Below, one piece after another: positions 27,729 to 35,144 of a DNA stretch of 64,000 nucleotides. The notes under the pieces were generated by a model. The model had not been told where the DNA came from. It made no database searches and saw only the letters and a program-made list of their open reading frames with translations. The position numbers and the translations under genes were made by a program. The stretch is from Enterococcus sp. BWB1-3 (lineage in GTDB: Bacteria > Bacillota > Bacilli > Lactobacillales > Enterococcaceae), in contig NZ_JADOEP010000005.1 of the NCBI RefSeq assembly GCF_016745275.1, forward strand, positions 62,001-126,000, read 5' to 3'. The number at the start of each line of letters is the position of its first letter. The stretch's first letter is position 1.

Positions 27729-28196
27729 CTAAGTGAGAACCGAAACATTCAAGTTAGAGCTATTGATTGTTGCACGAAATTTGATATTTGTTGTAGATGT
27801 TCCTACCTTTCTTTTTAAATAGTAGGTTGCTTGTTTTGAATGATCAATTCGCAAAGATTTACGAGTAAATGAACCGGAGATAGCAGTAGCGCTTGCGTTT
27901 TTTGTTGAAGTAATTGAGTTATTTTTTACAATCACCTGATAACTGGCTTTCCAGGAGCCCTTCCTTGCTGTTGAAACGGTATACGTACCATTTCCCAACG
28001 CTCGAAAAAGGGAGGGTTCTTTTTCTATAGTAATAATTAGCATTTCTCCTTTTTCCGTGACAATGCTGGAAATCTGCTTTTGTGTGTTGTATAGCGAATA
28101 GGTAACTGATTCTTGCTCTTTTCCAGCATGGGAAGCTGAGCTGTTACCAACAATGCAAAAAAATACTGAAACGCCTAAAATTAACACTTTTTTCAC
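27729..28196 (-). CDS. Secreted protein resembling DUF5626
   Basis: Protein of 155 residues from a GTG start eight bases after GAGGAG. It has a signal peptide (KKVLILGVSVFFCIVGNSSASHA, cleavage near 25). The mature part has the pattern GNGTYTVST...WKASYQVIVKNNSIT followed by SKQATYYLKRKVG, which I associate with the DUF5626 family of small exported Firmicute proteins of unknown role. The longer upstream frame lacks a ribosome site. Confidence 0.6.
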   Translation of the reverse strand: MKKVLILGVSVFFCIVGNSSASHAGKEQESVTYSLYNTQKQISSIVTEKGEMLIITIEKEPSLFRALGNGTYTVSTARKGSWKASYQVIVKNNSITSTKNASATAISGSFTRKSLRIDHSKQATYYLKRKVGTSTTNIKFRATINSSNLNVSVLT

Positions 28197-28308
28197 TATT
28201 ATCACTCCTCGTTCTTTATAATTTAACAGTACAAAAGAAGGGATATAAAGGAAAGCACCGTTCTGTTTACAGTGTGTCAACGCATAGTTGCTTATCAGTA
28301 TTGGCAAG

Positions 28309-28971
28309 AATATTAGGGGAGATGTAGATTCTTAAAAACGAGTGTTTTTAAGATGAATGATTCTACTTTATTAGCATACATGCACACTAGTTGTTTACTA
28401 AAGTATAGGAAAAATTTTCAGCCAGATGCTTTTTATCTGAAGGAGATCTGGATGTTAAATTAAAGGGTAAAAAATGAGGCTTTGGGTTAGAGAAAATTCA
28501 AGAACTATCTCTATATAAGGTTTTTGTTTTTATGCATTATAGAAAATGTAACCTGATTAACAGGAAAATAGATGTTCTTAAAATTAATTAAAGATTGACT
28601 TATGTAATTTTTTTGGTACTTAAAGATAAAAGAAATCGTTTTCTTGCTTTGGAGTATTCTTGAGAAATGACTTTTTTATGAAAACGTGTATTTTGTTAAA
28701 AATATTGGATGTTGTTGCGACTGGGAAAATTGATCAGTATTTGATGAAAGTATCTGTTTAACGTGAGGAGGAAAGTAAAGAAAGTCCGTTTATTTTAGAG
28801 GTTTGCAACAGAATCAAAATTTGTTCCTTTGAGAGAGAGATACAGAAATATTCTAGAAGGGGGGCGCCAATTGATTTTATAAAAGATAGATCGATCCTGA
28901 ATTTTGTGTGAACATCTAAGTTCATATGAATTTCAAATGATGGAAATTATGATGTAGGGGAGAGGAATGAT
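28309..28971. other. AT-rich space in the accessory island
   Basis: No gene seen. A 10-bp perfect stem with a 4-base loop lies at 28330-28353 (TCTTAAAAAC with GTTTTTAAGA). Confidence 0.4.
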
Positions 28972-29139
28972 TTGAAAAAGTTCAACCGAATTTTAATTAG
29001 CCTAGTTGCTGCTATTTTATTGAGTGCAGCAGGTGAAGTTACGTCCATAAATGTACTATTTAGGGAACCTGGAAAGAAGGTTCTTTACTTGGCCGGCTTC
29101 TTCAAAAATATGATGATGGGGATCGTAGCATTATTTTAA
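28972..29139 (+). CDS. Short chimeric ORF: signal-peptide-like start run into SRAP debris
   Basis: TTG start after GGGAGAGGA. The first 25 residues (KKFNRILISLVAAILLSAAG) look like an export signal. The remainder is the wrong frame of the SRAP fragment that follows. It is probably the start of a lost secreted protein joined to another gene by deletion. Confidence 0.35.
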   Translation: MKKFNRILISLVAAILLSAAGEVTSINVLFREPGKKVLYLAGFFKNMMMGIVALF

Positions 29140-29291
29140 CGACAGCTGCTAACTCTTCAGTTGACCAGATACACAATAGAATGCCGGTGATCCTAGAAAA
29201 AAATCAGATTGATTCCTGGTTAAGTGATGAAGGGTTTGCTGAAGATTATCTAAAAGAACAAATGCCGGACTTGGTTAGTACAGCCGGTTGA
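29097..29291 (+). pseudogene. C-terminal fragment of an SRAP (YedK/HMCES) gene
   Basis: The frame reads LLQKYDDGDRSIILTTAAN, then SSVDQIHNRMPVILEKNQ, and ends MPDLVSTAG. T-x-A-N followed by IHxRMPVIL is the C-terminal signature of SOS-response-associated peptidase (SRAP) proteins, which shield abasic sites in single-stranded DNA. The catalytic N-terminal Cys half is missing. The last codons overlap a promoter for the toxin locus. Confidence 0.7.
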
Positions 29292-29305
29292 TCCTGTGAT
29301 ATAAT
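29277..29305 (+). promoter_or_regulatory. Promoter in the SRAP tail, toxin transcript
   Basis: AGTACA and TATAAT with a 17-base spacer. The same AGTAC-N18-TATAAT arrangement recurs at 31604-31632 behind another SRAP tail. Confidence 0.5.
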
Positions 29306-29362
29306 AATAGGGCAGAAAAGTTTATGACGGTGGTGGCTTCTTCCTGAAAGGTGGTGGTGCTT

Positions 29363-29416
29363 ATGTATGTAAGTACTGAAATCTATGAAAGGAGAAAGCT
29401 ATTTTGTCAGCATTAG
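29363..29416 (+). CDS. Upstream ORF overlapping the toxin start
   Basis: Seventeen codons (MYVSTEIYERRKLF...) with a strong AAAGGTGGTGG ribosome site. Its last 13 bases overlap the toxin start, and it contains the toxin's own ribosome site. It may couple or limit toxin translation. Confidence 0.4.
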   Translation: MYVSTEIYERRKLFCQH

Positions 29417-29517
29417 AGACAATTCAGTTATTATTAAGCTTTAGCATGTTTGTTATTGCTTTAGTAAAACTGATTGTTGACTTGCATAAAAACGACAAAA
29501 AAAACAACCGTCGATAA
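29404..29517 (+). CDS. Holin-like type I toxin
   Basis: Peptide of 37 residues: a short polar start, one hydrophobic helix (about residues 7-25), then a charged tail DLHKNDKKNNRR. This is the layout and sequence style of the 'putative holin-like toxin' (Hol_Tox) family of type I toxin-antitoxin systems, whose members insert in the membrane. TTG start eight bases after AAGGAG. An antisense RNA with its own promoter and terminator overlaps its 3' end. Expression should be kept off by RNA pairing. Confidence 0.75.
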   Translation: MSALETIQLLLSFSMFVIALVKLIVDLHKNDKKNNRR

Positions 29518-29622
29518 ACTTGGCAGTTTATGGTTGTCTTAACAACTAAGAATTCTAGCGATTGCTGTCTTAAACAGTGATCTGCTGTTAAAGGGGATAT
29601 GTTAGCGCATATCTCCTTTTTC
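29497..29622 (-). ncRNA. Antisense RNA antitoxin of the holin-like toxin
   Basis: On the minus strand a TATAAT (29629-29634) starts a predicted transcript of about 125 bases. It ends at a terminator stem ACAACC-ATAAAC / GTTTAT-GGTTGT followed by eight T residues. The transcript is complementary to the last toxin codons and the toxin 3' untranslated region, as in TxpA/RatA-type pairs. The -35 box is weak. Boundaries are predictions. Confidence 0.6.
29592..29622 (+). terminator. Terminator of the toxin mRNA
   Basis: GGGGATATG pairs with CATATCTCC (one G-T pair) across a 6-base loop, then five T residues. Confidence 0.7.
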
Positions 29623-29865
29623 ATTGACATTATAGCATAATTTATTAACTGAAACTACTTTTTTATTATCGAAAGAAGTGAAAGTATTGAGAGCGACAGA
29701 TCTGTTAACTATTTTACAAGTTGACTTCAGCTATTTGGATATCTCAGAAGTATTTCTGGAGTTTGATAATCAATTTTTCCATGCAGCAATCATTCTAAAA
29801 GTAAAATAAGCATTTTGCTGTGAAGTAATATGTGTTATTATTAATGCCTAAGAAATATTTACAGA

Positions 29866-30930
29866 ATGGAAGGGATTTATACGAAAAAGTCTGGTTTGTT
29901 TTTTGGAGTAGTGGTTAGTTTTATATGTTTTATGCCGGATTCAGCTTTAGCTGAGGCAACTGATGATACTTTACAAGAGGAAATTATTGAAAGAGAGATA
30001 GAAGTTATTGATCCGTCAACTTATACTCATGAAATTCCTTCATTGACTAATATCGGAGAGACACAAGTTGTAATTGATATTGATAAATGGGAAGAAGAGA
30101 TAAAGAAGGAGTATTCTGCTGATAGTGATGTTCCGGAAGAGGATATTAGTATCTTATCCCTAGAAGAGTACAATAACGGAACACTACCAGAACAAGTTGA
30201 AAATCGAAGTTTAGAAGATCTTATAAGTGTCAACGAACAAAACAAAAAGCTGACTCGCGGTTCAGCGTATACTGGACCAAACTTAGTAAATAATTCCATT
30301 GCAAAAATATATGTGTTCTTTGATGATGGGAGTGGTAATCTGATTATGGGGGAAGCCAGTGGATTTAAAGCTTCCAATGCGAAAGTTGGGACAGCTGGAC
30401 ACGTAGTTTATGATAAAGAAAGCGGCCTTGGTTGGGCAAAAATGGCGACAGTAAATTTTGGCTTTTATAATGATCCTAGGATTGGTTGGATTGCTTCTTC
30501 GATCTATACAGTCAGTAAAATGAATACAAATCAAGATTGGCTTAACGCAAGTAGCCATTCTCAAGGAATCAGATCTGATTTCGGTTCTTTATATGTTACA
30601 AAAACATCCGGTACAATACCGTCTAATTTAAACATGTTAGCAACGCCACCAAGTAGTTTGAGTGGTGCTGTATCATGGGGATTCAGTTATCAATCAAGAT
30701 ATTTAACTCGTTCTGTTGTCGATGTTAAGACAAGTGTTATTAGGAGTGATTGGTTTGACTGGGTATATGGAGATCCTAATGGTATTATGCATGAGTCAAT
30801 GAGTGGTGGTCCATTATTGAATTCTGCCGGACAAGTAATAGGAATTAATTCTTCTTCTATGAACGATGTTAATCAAACTGTTGTATATCCCAAAATTAAT
30901 TCTAGTTCGTACAACTTGATAATGAAGTAA
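29866..30930 (+). CDS. Secreted V8-like serine protease (S1B family)
   Basis: Protein of 354 residues: signal peptide (about 1-29, ending in ALAEA), an acidic propeptide-like region to about residue 130, then a trypsin-like fold. Triad: His in VGTAGHVVYD (about 180), Asp in SDFGSLYV (about 239), Ser in ESMSGGPLLN (about 319). It resembles glutamyl endopeptidases such as enterococcal SprE and staphylococcal V8, usually activated by propeptide cleavage. The ATG lacks a good ribosome site, so expression may be low or the start may be wrong. It has its own terminator and lies in the accessory island. Confidence 0.85.
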   Translation: MEGIYTKKSGLFFGVVVSFICFMPDSALAEATDDTLQEEIIEREIEVIDPSTYTHEIPSLTNIGETQVVIDIDKWEEEIKKEYSADSDVPEEDISILSLEEYNNGTLPEQVENRSLEDLISVNEQNKKLTRGSAYTGPNLVNNSIAKIYVFFDDGSGNLIMGEASGFKASNAKVGTAGHVVYDKESGLGWAKMATVNFGFYNDPRIGWIASSIYTVSKMNTNQDWLNASSHSQGIRSDFGSLYVTKTSGTIPSNLNMLATPPSSLSGAVSWGFSYQSRYLTRSVVDVKTSVIRSDWFDWVYGDPNGIMHESMSGGPLLNSAGQVIGINSSSMNDVNQTVVYPKINSSSYNLIMK

Positions 30931-30936
30931 CTAAAA

Positions 30937-30981
30937 ACAATAGACAAGCTTTCGTGAAGATAGTTTGTCTATTGTTTCCTA
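30937..30981 (+). terminator. Terminator of the protease gene
   Basis: AACAATAGACAA pairs with TTGTCTATTGTT across about 14 bases, six bases after the stop. Confidence 0.75.
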
Positions 30982-31030
30982 TTCTTAGAAACTTGAAAAA
31001 TGCGGCACTCAGATTCAAATTTACCTTTTT

Positions 31031-31471
31031 TTAGATTGTACAGTATATGTTTATTGGATCAGTTTTAGGAATTCGTTCTTTATAAAATTTATAGTGTAAT
31101 CTATAATTTTCATTTTTGTCTAGATAACTAATGTCAATTTTTGTCTTAGAAGAATAAGAAGTATTTGCCGGAATATCAATGGTTAATCCTAGAGACGATT
31201 TACCTGTATAGTTATTATGTGCTGTTACCCATTTTTTATTTTCCAGTATTTCAACAGTATAATTATTAGGATCGAATTGAATCGTGTAGTCCGAATTGTT
31301 GGTAATTACAGGCAAAATTGTATTTTCGTCCTGAATTTCATAAGCTAGTTTAATTTCGTTTGTATCGTTTTCATTTACTAATTTCTTTTTTAAAGATTGG
31401 TCTTGTTGTTTTGTACAACCGGAAATTATACAAGTTAGGAAGATGAGTAAGATAAAGGATTTTTTTTTCAT
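31031..31471 (-). CDS. Lipoprotein of unknown function
   Basis: Protein of 146 residues with a lipoprotein signal (KKKSFILLIFLTCIISGC, lipid-modified Cys about residue 19). The mature beta-rich domain contains NNSDYTIQFDPNNYTVEI and a Y-x-L-H-Y-K-F-Y strand. The start follows CAGGTGG. The 58 extra residues of the longer frame have no ribosome site. It is a minus-strand single gene beside a second SRAP tail. Not recognised beyond export. Confidence 0.65.
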   Translation of the reverse strand: MKKKSFILLIFLTCIISGCTKQQDQSLKKKLVNENDTNEIKLAYEIQDENTILPVITNNSDYTIQFDPNNYTVEILENKKWVTAHNNYTGKSSLGLTIDIPANTSYSSKTKIDISYLDKNENYRLHYKFYKERIPKTDPINIYCTI

Positions 31472-31573
31472 ATCCACCTGGCCTCTCAGTAGTATGGTGT
31501 TCTTCAAGTGAAGTATACCATAATAATTGTTTTCTGTATGTTTAAATTTAGTAAGGTTCATTGATACTATTCT

Positions 31574-31618
31574 GATGACCAGATACACAATAGAATTTTG
31601 ATTAGTACTGCAGTTTGA
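31574..31618 (+). pseudogene. Second SRAP tail remnant
   Basis: Fifteen codons reading DDQIHNRILISTAV then stop. It repeats about 20 bases of the SRAP fragment at 29.1 kb (QIHNR) and then jumps to the same C-terminal STA-x end, as if the middle were deleted. It is followed by the same promoter arrangement. Confidence 0.45.
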
Positions 31619-31632
31619 GACTATGCTATAAT
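31604..31632 (+). promoter_or_regulatory. Promoter in the second SRAP tail
   Basis: AGTACT and TATAAT with a 17-base spacer, matching the copy at 29277-29305. Any transcript would be about 100 bases long and end at the 31707 terminator. No toxin ORF follows. Confidence 0.45.
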
Positions 31633-31706
31633 AAACAACTTCCATAAAACAAGTTTTAATAATAAAATTTGAACTCAGTGAATATGATCTTTTACAAATA
31701 CAAAAG

Positions 31707-31738
31707 AAGACTTGTAAAATCCATAAGTCTTTTTTTTG
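31707..31738. terminator. Terminator between the SRAP tail and the AAA ATPase
   Basis: AAGACTT pairs with AAGTCTT across 11 bases, with eight T residues on the plus strand and a shorter T run on the minus strand. It can end both the plus-strand short transcript and the ATPase gene. Confidence 0.65.
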
Positions 31739-31747
31739 CCGAGTAGT

Positions 31748-33925
31748 CTATGTTTTGCTTGTATTTTTCCAATGCTTAGTAAAATGATTTTCTGCACCAT
31801 TATCCTTAAAGCATTTTTTCATCATAGTCTTTATATCTTCTGGACTTTTCCCATTCAAATCAGCTTCTAAATCTGGGAAATAATGGGAATTTGTATTAAA
31901 TAGGTTCTTAGCATCTTTATTGTCTTTATAGAAGTCTTCTTTTCCATTAAAAATAATGAAAGTCTCTATAATTCTTCTAATAGGGTTTAGCATCATTTCC
32001 GGTTTGTCTTCTGTATATAAAAAGACAAGTTCATGCCACAATGCCTCATAGTTGGTTTTAAAATCTTGCTGCTTATTTTCAATTTTACTAATTTTTGTTT
32101 GAGTATTACATCGTTGGAGTTTATAAAAATTATTCTCTTCAAAAGCGTTCTTTCCATCTCTTCTATTTTTTATGTCAAACGAACAATTAAGATAGAAAAA
32201 AATATTGTGTGTTAGTAGAATAAATTTATCAGAATTCGATTTTTTATCGCATTTTTTAATTATTTTCTGAAGTTCATCAATTATCAAATACTGCATAGTA
32301 TCATCATTTGACGTCATAGGGTCATCAAAAATAATAACTCTATCAGCATCTCTAGGAGTGTCTGGAACTTCTTCAAGTTTCTCGATGAAATACAAAAAAG
32401 CGATAATATTCTTTTCTCCTGTCGACAATTCTGTGATAGGTCTAGTCTCTCCGTAAGGGTCCTGAATTTCGTAGAACTCTTGATTTTCAACTTTTTTTCT
32501 AACTAGTTCAAATGAAACTAAATATCTCAGCCTATCATTTATATTATTTGCTAACTTCTCTGTATTTTTGGTTTTTTTCTTTAGTCGTGTAATATCATCA
32601 TTTATTGAGTCAATTTTCTTTTTCTCGATCTTGATTTTTGATACCTCATCGTCAAAATCATTTTGTGCTTCTTCTTGTTTTTTAATTAATTCTTCAAGTC
32701 TAACTAACTCAGAATCTAATTTGTATTCATCAACTATTCTATTTACTTCATGTAGTCTTAAGGCTTGCATCGCTTCTTTTTGTTTTAACTCTAGATTATC
32801 GGCGAACTCATTATTTAACTTAATCAAACTATTGTACTCAGAAGCAATATCATCAAATGTTTTAGGGATAGCTAAACTTAATGCCTCATCTTCTTTAAAT
32901 AAATTTTTATCTTTCTCATTGAGTGCTATTACGAGGTCATCTAGAAAAGAAACTTGAGATTCAACCAAACTCTTAGCATCTTCTCTTATACTTTCTGCTT
33001 TTTCAAAAAAATCAGGGTAAAAATCTTCACTTTTTATTGTCATGGATAAAAGAGATTTTTTTAGAACATCAATTTTATCTCTTCCGTTTGAAATTCTTTT
33101 TTTTAAAAGTTCTACTTCGTCAGCAGAAAAGTACCTTTTTAATAAATCCATTCTCTCTGAGGTGATTAAATTACCACAAAAGGAACATTCTTCTCCTGGT
33201 TTATGGATATGCATACCACTTTGAGCAAAATTAGTTTTCTTAGAATTATTATCTAATTCTCTCAAAACAATTTTGCTTTCTACTTTTGCTAAAAGTATTT
33301 CATTTACCGACTCTTGGTATTTTGAAAAATTAATCGCAGGGAAACTAATAGCTTTTGCTGTCTTTTTATTAGACCCTAAAATCTTTCTGTTCTTTTCTAG
33401 TTCATCCTTTTCGAGAAACTTAGAAATTCCTATCTCTTTTTTGAAAGAGTTCTTTCTATACGTGCGAGCGTTTTCAACTAGTTGGCTATTTTTAGATATC
33501 ATGGTCGCAGAGTTAGTGTAGAATGTTTCAATCGTTCTCTCTTTATCTACTTTTTCTTTTTTACTTTTTTCAAGTTTTGAATATGTGTTTTCTTTACTTT
33601 TGTCTTCAGGCTCATTAATTTCTTTCGACATTTTTTCTATCTCAAGTGAAATAGTCTCTTTTTCATATTCTTTAGCAGTAATTTGTTGATTTATGGAAGT
33701 GTTCTCCTCACCTAATATCACAGCATTCAACCTATTATCTTCGCCGATTATAGAATCAAACCCTTGAAACGTATGAATATCCAGATTATTTTCAAATTGT
33801 TCTTTTACAAGATAAGTAATTGTTGATTTTCCGGTCCCATTTTTTCCAAAAACAAAATTAACTTTCTTGTCAAAAACAATTTCATTACTGGAAAATACAT
33901 TAGTTTTATTAAAGTTTAACTTCAT
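31748..33925 (-). CDS. RloC/PrrC-like AAA_13 ATPase, candidate anticodon nuclease
   Basis: Protein of 725 residues with an ABC/SMC-type ATPase split around coiled coils. Walker A is GKNGTGKST (27-35). A long coiled coil carries a central CSFC (247-250) that could form a zinc hook as in Rad50 and RloC. The signature is LSTGEK (500-505), Walker B VIIFDDP (530-536), the switch His in THN (572-574). After the ATPase, NPIRRIIE (R650, E654) and NSH (H681) recall the Arg-x3-Glu...His triad of the PrrC/RloC tRNA nucleases. Such proteins act as phage-triggered translation blockers. ATG at 33925 after GGGGA. It is solitary, without restriction genes nearby. Family membership is firm; nuclease activity is inference. 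Confidence 0.8.
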   Translation of the reverse strand: MKLNFNKTNVFSSNEIVFDKKVNFVFGKNGTGKSTITYLVKEQFENNLDIHTFQGFDSIIGEDNRLNAVILGEENTSINQQITAKEYEKETISLEIEKMSKEINEPEDKSKENTYSKLEKSKKEKVDKERTIETFYTNSATMISKNSQLVENARTYRKNSFKKEIGISKFLEKDELEKNRKILGSNKKTAKAISFPAINFSKYQESVNEILLAKVESKIVLRELDNNSKKTNFAQSGMHIHKPGEECSFCGNLITSERMDLLKRYFSADEVELLKKRISNGRDKIDVLKKSLLSMTIKSEDFYPDFFEKAESIREDAKSLVESQVSFLDDLVIALNEKDKNLFKEDEALSLAIPKTFDDIASEYNSLIKLNNEFADNLELKQKEAMQALRLHEVNRIVDEYKLDSELVRLEELIKKQEEAQNDFDDEVSKIKIEKKKIDSINDDITRLKKKTKNTEKLANNINDRLRYLVSFELVRKKVENQEFYEIQDPYGETRPITELSTGEKNIIAFLYFIEKLEEVPDTPRDADRVIIFDDPMTSNDDTMQYLIIDELQKIIKKCDKKSNSDKFILLTHNIFFYLNCSFDIKNRRDGKNAFEENNFYKLQRCNTQTKISKIENKQQDFKTNYEALWHELVFLYTEDKPEMMLNPIRRIIETFIIFNGKEDFYKDNKDAKNLFNTNSHYFPDLEADLNGKSPEDIKTMMKKCFKDNGAENHFTKHWKNTSKT

Positions 33926-34111
33926 AGATAATCCCCATTTCTGTTTCTCCAAAAAGCCTTAGTCTGTCTTTCTGACAATTTTCATTTCTCCAATTACTAT
34001 TTCTTTCTTAATTAATTATATCAAATAGTAAACAATATCACTAGCTAGACTATTGATTTAAAAAGTAATGTAGATATTTTAAAATCACTTCAATAAGGCA
34101 TCTATATAAGT

Positions 34112-34141
34112 CTGTAGTTTTGAGGACTACAGGATTTTTAT
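34112..34141 (+). terminator. Orphan terminator upstream of the resolvase fragment
   Basis: CTGTAGT pairs with ACTACAG across 7 bases, then GATTTTTA. No gene ends here on this strand, so it is probably debris. The space from 33926 to 34223 holds nothing else. Confidence 0.45.
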
Positions 34142-34223
34142 CTATATCTTCTTTTACCCATTCCCGCCATTCCGTTTTACCATATATATGTAATACAAAA
34201 TAATATATATGGAGGTTTCCAAT

Positions 34224-34511
34224 ATGGAAAAACAGCAGAAAAAGAAAGTAAAGGAACTGGAGAAATTAGAAAAGGTAAAAATCGGCTACGCTCGTGTTTC
34301 ATCTCAGGACGATCGGCAAAAATTAGGTTTGGAAGTTCAGACGGAAGCACTAAAGAATTGCGATATTATTTTCAGTGAGAAACAGTCTGGAGATAACGAC
34401 AACCGCCCCGAACTGACAAATGCTATATCCCTTGTTAAACAACTAGCTAAGCAGAACAAACTTGTTACGCTACAGATTTACAAGCTAGACCGCCTCACTC
34501 GTAAAATGCTG
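34224..34511 (+). pseudogene. Serine recombinase (resolvase/invertase), cut off by an IS
   Basis: The first 96 residues of a resolvase-type enzyme remain: KIGYARVSSQDD with the catalytic Ser, LEVQTEALK, and YKLDRLTRKML of the active-site helix. The frame then enters the inverted repeat of a miniature IS element and stops after SVAKF. The DNA-binding C-terminus is gone. ATG at 34224 lies eight bases after GGAGG. Confidence 0.85.
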
Positions 34512-34995
34512 GGTTCTGTTGCAAAGTTCTAAAATGAATATATTTTCCTTACGTTGATCCGGATCTTAAACTGGCATTTCCAATAAACCATTGATTTCTA
34601 TGCAGACTGAAAAGCCGAAGAGAGTTCCCTCTTTTCGGCTTTTCTTGTAGATTCCGCGAATGGCTTCCATGCCCTTAATCTTGATGTAAGTTTCATCCAT
34701 TTTCTGCGAATAAAAGGACTGTTTCTTTTTCCTTTTCCAGAGCTGGTATAATAGCTTACCATATTCCTGTACCCACCGATAAATCGTTGTGTGACTAACA
34801 TGAATCCCACGATCATAAAGGATTTCTTGGACTTCTCGATAACTGAGGTTGTAACGAAGGTAGTAGCCAACGGCTACAATAATCACGTCTCTTTGAAATT
34901 GTTTTCCTTTAAAATGATTCCTGACTATTCCTCCGGCTATCTTTTGTACCTAGTGTAACCTAAAATCAGCTTATGGAAAACTTTACAACAGAACC
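34512..34995 (-). mobile_element. Miniature IS6-family (IS1216-like) element
   Basis: A 484-bp element with terminal inverted repeats: GGTTCTGTTGCAAAG at the left, and GGTTCTGTTGTAAAG reading inward from the right. It carries a transposase gene with a large internal deletion. No 8-bp target duplication is visible at the edges, which suggests later rearrangement. Confidence 0.8.
34566..34922 (-). pseudogene. IS1216-like transposase with internal deletion
   Basis: The N-terminal part (NHFKGKQFQRD..., helix-turn-helix, then KMDETYIKIKG with the first catalytic Asp) is joined in frame to the C-terminal tail MEAIRGIYKKSRKEGTLFGF. In the intact family about 115 residues, including the other two catalytic residues, lie between two IKG tripeptides. 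The deletion joins exactly there. The usual ATG has become AGG. The element cannot move itself but keeps both ends. Confidence 0.8.
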
Positions 34996-35003
34996 GTTTA
35001 GCT

Positions 35004-35018
35004 GTCTAGCTTAATTTT
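35004..35018 (+). repeat. IS30 transposase 3'-end remnant
   Basis: TGTCTAGCTTAATTT repeats, in inverse orientation, the last codons of the IS30-type transposase at 26446-26460. The two copies bracket the accessory island. Confidence 0.45.
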
Positions 35019-35144
35019 ACTATCGGCGTTATCATAACAGAATAGTCGAGATTCTTTGAATAGAAAAGTATTTCTCTTTTTTATTTTTCCTATAGTTAGT
35101 GGTATGATGGGAAAGAAGAATAATTTATGGGAGTGAAGAAACGG

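Noticed and set aside
29424-29630. Minus-strand ORF of 68 codons at the toxin locus
   Set aside because: It is the antisense RNA region read as protein; the structure fits an untranslated antitoxin RNA better.
31748-33925. Septu or Gabija-type defence operon
   Set aside because: The neighbouring genes lack an HNH or UvrD-like partner, and the coiled coil with CSFC fits the RloC group better.
34209-34223. Earlier ATG for the resolvase
   Set aside because: That ATG overlaps the GGAGG ribosome site; the next ATG is spaced correctly.
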